Shown: piece by piece, positions 60,471 to 64,000 of the stretch | Position numbering within the stretch: position 1 is the stretch's first letter | Layout: the number at the start of each line of letters is the position of its first letter | Assembly: GCF_019204005.1 (NCBI RefSeq) | Contig: NZ_JAGSPA010000001.1 | Span: 496,001-560,000, forward strand | Length of the DNA: 64,000 nucleotides | Reading direction: 5' to 3' | Source: Pacificimonas pallii | GTDB lineage: Bacteria > Pseudomonadota > Alphaproteobacteria > Sphingomonadales > Sphingomonadaceae | The notes under the pieces: model-generated | Seen by the model: the letters and a program-made list of their open reading frames with translations, nothing else | Told to the model about the DNA's origin: nothing | Databases searched by the model: none | Program-made: the position numbers and the translations under genes

Positions 60471-60959
60471 CTATTCGACGACCGCGAGGACTTCGTCGAA
60501 TTCGACGGGGGCCTGATTTTCCACACACAGGCGGGACACGGTCCCGGCCTTCGGCGCGGTAATCGGGTTCATGACCTTCATGGCCTCAACGATCAGCAGC
60601 GTATCGCCTGCGGCCACCTTATCGCCGACCTTCACAAAATTCGCCGCGTCGGGTTCGGGCGCGAGATAGACTGTCCCCACCATGGGTGACTTCACCGCGC
60701 CCGGATGCGCTTTCAGATCCGCGGCGGCGTCAATCGCGGGCGTTTCGTCGGCGGGGGCGGCCACGACAGGTGCCGCCGCCGGGACAGCCTGCACGGGCGC
60801 CGCGCCGACCGCGGCTGTCATCTGCCGTGCCACGCGGATTTTGCGGTCGCCGTCCTCGACTTCGATCTCACTAAGACCCGTTTCATCCAGCATCTCGGCG
60901 AGCTGCTTCACGAGCTTGGTGTCGACGTTCATACCGCCGGCTTTCGAACTGTGCGCCAT
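60471..60959 (-). CDS. accB: Acetyl-CoA carboxylase biotin carboxyl carrier protein
   Basis: A 162-residue carrier. The N-terminal helical part ([20 protein letters not shown]) is joined by a Pro/Ala-rich linker (about residues 45-80) to the biotinyl domain, with the biotin-attachment site EAMKVMN near residue 128. The ATG at 60959 gives a normal length (150-165); an internal ATG at residue 10 (MNVDTKLV) is an alternative. Confidence 0.96.
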   Translation of the reverse strand: MAHSSKAGGMNVDTKLVKQLAEMLDETGLSEIEVEDGDRKIRVARQMTAAVGAAPVQAVPAAAPVVAAPADETPAIDAAADLKAHPGAVKSPMVGTVYLAPEPDAANFVKVGDKVAAGDTLLIVEAMKVMNPITAPKAGTVSRLCVENQAPVEFDEVLAVVE

Positions 60960-60991
60960 TTGCTTTCGGTCCCCAGATTCATAATGCGGAA

Positions 60992-61411
60992 TTACAATGC
61001 GGCCGCAGCCTGTAGCGCAAGGCTGTAGCCATGTGCGCCCAGCCCCGCAATCACGCCTTTTGCCACCGGACTGACATGAGAGCGCCTGCGAAAGCTTTCG
61101 CGGGCATGCGTGTTCGACAGGTGAACCTCCAGAACCGGCACTTCGATCCCCGCAATCGCATCGCGCAGTGCAATCGACGTGTGTGTCAGCCCGCCAGGGT
61201 TCAGGATCACGGCCTTCGCGCCCGTCGAGCTGCTCTCGTGCAACCAGTCGATCAGGTGCCCCTCATGATTGGACTGCCGCATATCGAGGCGGACACCCAG
61301 CGTCTGCGCCTCATCCTCCAGACGGCCACAAATGTCATCCAGCGTATCATGGCCATAGACATCAGGCTCCCGCGTGCCGAGAAGGTTCAGATTGGGCCCG
61401 TTGAGGATCAT
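60992..61411 (-). CDS. aroQ: 3-dehydroquinate dehydratase, type II
   Basis: Catalyses the third shikimate-pathway step. The 139-residue product has the family start [19 protein letters not shown] with the catalytic tyrosine, [29 protein letters not shown] and [18 protein letters not shown]. No in-frame start codon other than this ATG occurs just upstream, although homologues usually carry a few more residues. It is first in the aroQ-accB-accC run. Confidence 0.95.
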   Translation of the reverse strand: MILNGPNLNLLGTREPDVYGHDTLDDICGRLEDEAQTLGVRLDMRQSNHEGHLIDWLHESSSTGAKAVILNPGGLTHTSIALRDAIAGIEVPVLEVHLSNTHARESFRRRSHVSPVAKGVIAGLGAHGYSLALQAAAAL

Positions 61412-61500
61412 GATGAGCGGCTGATCGGCGATGATGCGTGTCCCGGTTGGTTCGCTGAGCTTTCACGCCTATATCGCCGCGACGACGAATTGGGAATCCC

Positions 61501-62487
61501 ATGGACAATACGCTTTCGATTACCGTGAATGGCGAGCATCGCCGCATCCGCACGCCCGCGACAATCGCCGACCTGCTGAACGAGCTTGGCCAGGACCCGG
61601 CGTCAGTTGCCGTCGAACGGAATCTCGGCATCGTGCCGAAATCGGCCTATGCGGACACGGCGCTGGAATCCGGCGACGAGATCGAGGTGGTGCATTTCGT
61701 CGGCGGCGGGCAGCAGGCCGATGATGGCTGGGAGGTCGCGGGCCGCAAATTCTCGTCACGGCTGATTGTCGGCACAGGCAAATACAGGGACTTCGAGACA
61801 AATGCGGCGGCCGTCGCGGCGGCAGGCGCGGAAATCGTGACCGTTGCTGTCCGGCGCGTCAATGTCACCGATCCCAATGCTCCGAAGCTCACCGACTTCA
61901 TCGATCCCAAGACCGTCACCTATCTGCCGAACACGGCGGGCTGTTTCACCGCCGAGGACGCGATGCGCACGCTGCGGCTGGCGCGCGAGGCGGGCGGCTG
62001 GAATCTGGTGAAGCTCGAAGTGCTTGGCGAAGCGAAATCGCTTTACCCCGACATGGAGGCAACGCTGATCGCCACGCGTGAGCTTGTAAGGGACGGGTTC
62101 GACGTCATGGTCTATTGCGCCGATGACCCGATCGCCGCGCTGAAGCTTGAGGATGCGGGCGCGGCGGCCATCATGCCTCTGGGCGCGCCGATCGGGTCCG
62201 GGCTCGGCATTCAGAATCCCGTGACCATCCGCATGATCATCGAGAATGCCTCCGTGCCCGTGCTGGTCGATGCGGGCGTGGGCTGTGCCTCCGATGCCGC
62301 CGCGGCGATGGAACTTGGCTGCGACGGCGTGCTGATGAACACCGCCATCGCCGAAGCGAAGGACCCGGTCATCATGGCGCGCGCGATGAAAGCCGCGGTC
62401 GAGGCGGGGCGTTTGTCCTACCTGGCCGGGCGCATGCCCAAACGCCGCTATGCCGACCCGTCATCACCGCTTGCCGGCCTGATCTAG
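61501..62487 (+). CDS. thiG: ThiS-ThiG fusion: sulfur carrier plus thiazole synthase
   Basis: The first 68 residues are a ThiS ubiquitin-like sulfur carrier ([20 protein letters not shown] ... [10 protein letters not shown], quoted in part). Residues from about 75 to 328 are ThiG, with the Schiff-base lysine region [30 protein letters not shown] and [20 protein letters not shown]. ThiG builds the thiazole phosphate of thiamine using sulfur delivered on the ThiS C-terminal Gly-Gly. In this fusion that Gly-Gly is internal. It converges with tadA, with one base between the stops. Confidence 0.93.
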   Translation: MDNTLSITVNGEHRRIRTPATIADLLNELGQDPASVAVERNLGIVPKSAYADTALESGDEIEVVHFVGGGQQADDGWEVAGRKFSSRLIVGTGKYRDFETNAAAVAAAGAEIVTVAVRRVNVTDPNAPKLTDFIDPKTVTYLPNTAGCFTAEDAMRTLRLAREAGGWNLVKLEVLGEAKSLYPDMEATLIATRELVRDGFDVMVYCADDPIAALKLEDAGAAAIMPLGAPIGSGLGIQNPVTIRMIIENASVPVLVDAGVGCASDAAAAMELGCDGVLMNTAIAEAKDPVIMARAMKAAVEAGRLSYLAGRMPKRRYADPSSPLAGLI

Positions 62488-62488
62488 C

Positions 62489-62917
62489 CTATCGGCGCGC
62501 GGCGAAGAAGTCCTTCAGCAGCGCCGCCGCCTCGCTCTCGCCTATGCCGGGATACAGATCCGGCTTATGGTGGCAGGTGTTGTGCGCGAACACGCGCGCG
62601 CCGCTTACGACGCCGCCACTTTTTGCGTCTTCCGCACCAAAATAGAGGCGGCGGATGCGGGCGTGCGATATCGCGCCCGCACACATTGCGCATGGCTCCA
62701 GCGTTACGAACAAATCGGCCTGTTCCAACCGCTCCTGGCCAAGTTTCCGCGCTGCCGCACGGATCACCTGCATTTCGGCATGCGCCGTCGGGTCGTTCAA
62801 CGCCCGCGTACGATTGCCGTCAGCCGCGATAATCTCGCCATCCAGCACCAGTGCGGCGCCAATGGGCACCTCCAAACGCAAAGCGGCGGCCCTCGCCTGA
62901 GCGAGAGCCGCCGCCAT
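62489..62917 (-). CDS. tadA: tRNA-specific adenosine deaminase (TadA-like)
   Basis: A 142-residue zinc deaminase that probably converts A34 to inosine in tRNA-Arg. Motifs are HAEMQVIRAA (zinc ligand His and catalytic Glu) and LEPCAMCAGAISHARIRRL (PCxxC), followed by YFGAEDAKSGGVVS. It is slightly shorter at the N-terminus than E. coli TadA (167); no better start is visible because an in-frame TGA lies 14 codons upstream. It overlaps nothing and is convergent with thiG. Confidence 0.9.
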   Translation of the reverse strand: MAAALAQARAAALRLEVPIGAALVLDGEIIAADGNRTRALNDPTAHAEMQVIRAAARKLGQERLEQADLFVTLEPCAMCAGAISHARIRRLYFGAEDAKSGGVVSGARVFAHNTCHHKPDLYPGIGESEAAALLKDFFAARR

Positions 62918-62951
62918 GTACGGATTGGTGATACCGTCGTCCGTCAGCAGC

Positions 62952-63113
62952 CTATCTCAGGAAATTGACGTAGATGGCATGGATGACGCCGGGCACGAAA
63001 AAGATCAGCGTCAGGATCAGGTTGATCCAGAAATCGCGATCCAGGCCGTGCTTCAGCAGGACATCAAGTGGCGGCAGAAGAATGCTGCAGATCAAAACGA
63101 GAATTTGGCCCAT
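62952..63113 (-). CDS. Pmp3/YqaE-family small membrane protein
   Basis: A 53-residue protein with two hydrophobic segments: ILVLICSILLPPLDVLL and FWINLILTLIFFVPGVIHAI, ending YVNFLR. This is the Pmp3/YqaE proteolipid pattern. AGGAGA lies 8 bases before the ATG at 63113. Relatives affect membrane potential and salt or stress tolerance in some organisms; its role here is unknown. The gene is only 54 codons long. Confidence 0.9.
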   Translation of the reverse strand: MGQILVLICSILLPPLDVLLKHGLDRDFWINLILTLIFFVPGVIHAIYVNFLR

Positions 63114-63159
63114 TATAACATTCTCCTGAACGCCAAGTACATTTTAGTTGAAATCCGAC

Positions 63160-63444
63160 TTACTGGTTCGCGGAACCATCGTCGTCAGCCGGATCGATGT
63201 CTACCGAAGGCAGATCGACATCGAGGTCGACATCGCCGCCGTCGACATCAATGTCTGCGGTTTCGACCTGAACGTCAGGCAGCTCGCCGCCTTCCATGCT
63301 CGCTTCGACCTCAACGTCGGGCATTTCGACTTCGCCGGATGCGTCTACGTTGAACAGGCCCATCGCATAGGCAATCGCCGCCAGCGCGATCAGTACGACG
63401 ATGATAATGATGATATTACGTGAACCACCAGTGTTTTCGGACAT
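63160..63444 (-). CDS. Single-span membrane protein with a repetitive acidic tail
   Basis: A 94-residue protein. An N-terminal membrane segment (IIIIIVVLIALAAIAYAMGL, about residues 11-30) precedes a tail of alternating valine/isoleucine and Asp/Glu (for example ADIDVDGGDVDLDVDLP). GGGGAAG before the ATG at 63444 sets the start; the open frame to 63480 is unlikely. No known family is recognised. It probably exposes a negatively charged beta-prone tail outside the membrane. Confidence 0.75.
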   Translation of the reverse strand: MSENTGGSRNIIIIIVVLIALAAIAYAMGLFNVDASGEVEMPDVEVEASMEGGELPDVQVETADIDVDGGDVDLDVDLPSVDIDPADDDGSANQ

Positions 63445-63552
63445 AATGACTTCCCCTTTTCTTCTTAGGTGCCCCCCCAACGCGCGGATTGCGAAGCGGT
63501 TGCATCCCCCCTAAGCGGCGAAAAACCAGCTAGGTCAACAAGGGTTATGAAT

Positions 63553-64000
63553 ATGGCACCGCCGAAGATGAAGCCGTGGATCGAGGCTATCAGCGCCTAT
63601 GTTCCGGGTCGCGCCGGCGGCGAGGGGCGCACGGTCAAATTATCGTCCAACGAAAATCCCATGGGAAGTTCCCCCGCGGCACTGTCCGCGATGCGCGAGG
63701 CCGCAAATGGCAGTCATCGTTATCCCGACGCGGCAAGCCACGGCCTGCGCGACGCCGTGGCCGCCCTGCACGGGCTGGAGCCGGAGCGTATCGTGTGCGG
63801 CACGGGCTCCGATGAGCTGCTGCAACTCCTCGCGCTCGCTTATGCCGGACCGGGCGACGAAGTGCTTTATGTGCAGCGCGGCTTCATGGTGTATCCGATC
63901 GCGGCGCGGCGCGCGGGCGCGGAGCCTGTTGCGGCACCGGACAAGGATTATACGGCCGATGTCGACAATTTGCTGGCCGCCGTCACGCCAAGAACGCGGC
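63553..64000 (+). CDS. hisC: Histidinol-phosphate aminotransferase (3' end cut by window edge)
   Basis: A pyridoxal-phosphate aminotransferase of histidine biosynthesis. About 149 residues are visible, with the HisC-type [16 protein letters not shown] near residue 25, [20 protein letters not shown], and [20 protein letters not shown], which forms part of the cofactor site. AAGGG lies 8 bases before the ATG at 63553; an in-frame ATG at 63547 is too close to that site. The frame is open at base 64000. Aromatic aminotransferase activity is also possible in this family. Confidence 0.92.
   Translation, partial: MAPPKMKPWIEAISAYVPGRAGGEGRTVKLSSNENPMGSSPAALSAMREAANGSHRYPDAASHGLRDAVAALHGLEPERIVCGTGSDELLQLLALAYAGPGDEVLYVQRGFMVYPIAARRAGAEPVAAPDKDYTADVDNLLAAVTPRTR

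Noticed and set aside
59370-60689. A 439-residue plus-strand open frame
   Set aside because: It runs opposite accC and accB, which are certain on the minus strand.

Overview
The window looks like chromosomal DNA of a GC-rich alphaproteobacterium, most likely a member of the Sphingomonadales. Supporting signs are the succinyltransferase (AST) arginine pathway genes, large TonB-dependent receptors (one with a FecI/FecR pair), a class I lysyl-tRNA synthetase, a ThiS-ThiG fusion, an accB-accC-aroQ block, and short proteins typical of this order (TIGR02186, DUF2141, Pmp3/YqaE). I cannot name a genus. No rRNA, tRNA, CRISPR array, integrase or insertion sequence was seen. Genes are packed tightly, with many 1-4 nt stop/start overlaps.

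Layout. 1-9041: partial recJ, astB, the potassium transporter kup, a secreted M19 dipeptidase, a HerA-like ATPase, and a TIGR02186/TauE pair. 9110-13911: a compact NfrA/NfrB-like glycan export locus beside a divergent MASE1-PAS-GGDEF diguanylate cyclase. 13908-22148: an ECF sigma / FecR / TonB receptor set facing a second TonB receptor, with a possible structured RNA and terminator between them. 22271-28172: a TPR-GGDEF-EAL protein and a subtilisin-like autotransporter with an unusual tandem DPF heptad repeat. 28376-31945: thyA-folA-M19 dipeptidase-ribF. 31955-36766: M20 hydrolase-astA-astD and ald. 36779-41368: a TPR protein, lysK, and a DUF4166/DCC pair. 41435-44513: a Ser/Thr kinase overlapping an ECF sigma gene. 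44579-54430: a NYN protein, then rpoB-rpoC with a clear promoter and an attenuator-like leader. 54431-59118: an AT-rich gap, a YadA-like adhesin, a DUF2141 protein preceded by a 31-bp-arm palindrome, an SMR transporter, a membrane protein and a winged-helix regulator. 59115-64000: accC-accB-aroQ, thiSG, tadA, a Pmp3 protein, an acidic-tailed membrane protein, and the start of hisC.

How the genes work together. AstA and AstD (33-35 kb) and AstB (about 1-2 kb) supply three of the five AST arginine-degradation steps. The M20 hydrolase that overlaps astA by 4 nt is a candidate for the missing desuccinylase step. Two cyclic-di-GMP enzymes lie within 13 kb, one of them divergent from a putative c-di-GMP-type glycan synthase. 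thyA and folA form a folate/dTMP unit. accB and accC supply two parts of acetyl-CoA carboxylase.

Most unusual features: (1) the palindrome at 57287-57355, which contains both a consensus promoter and the ribosome binding site of the next gene; (2) the heptad-repeat subtilisin autotransporter; (3) the NfrB homologue that ends where the c-di-GMP-binding domain of E. coli NfrB would begin; (4) the folded leader of rpoB; (5) the possible small RNA at 18797-18910.
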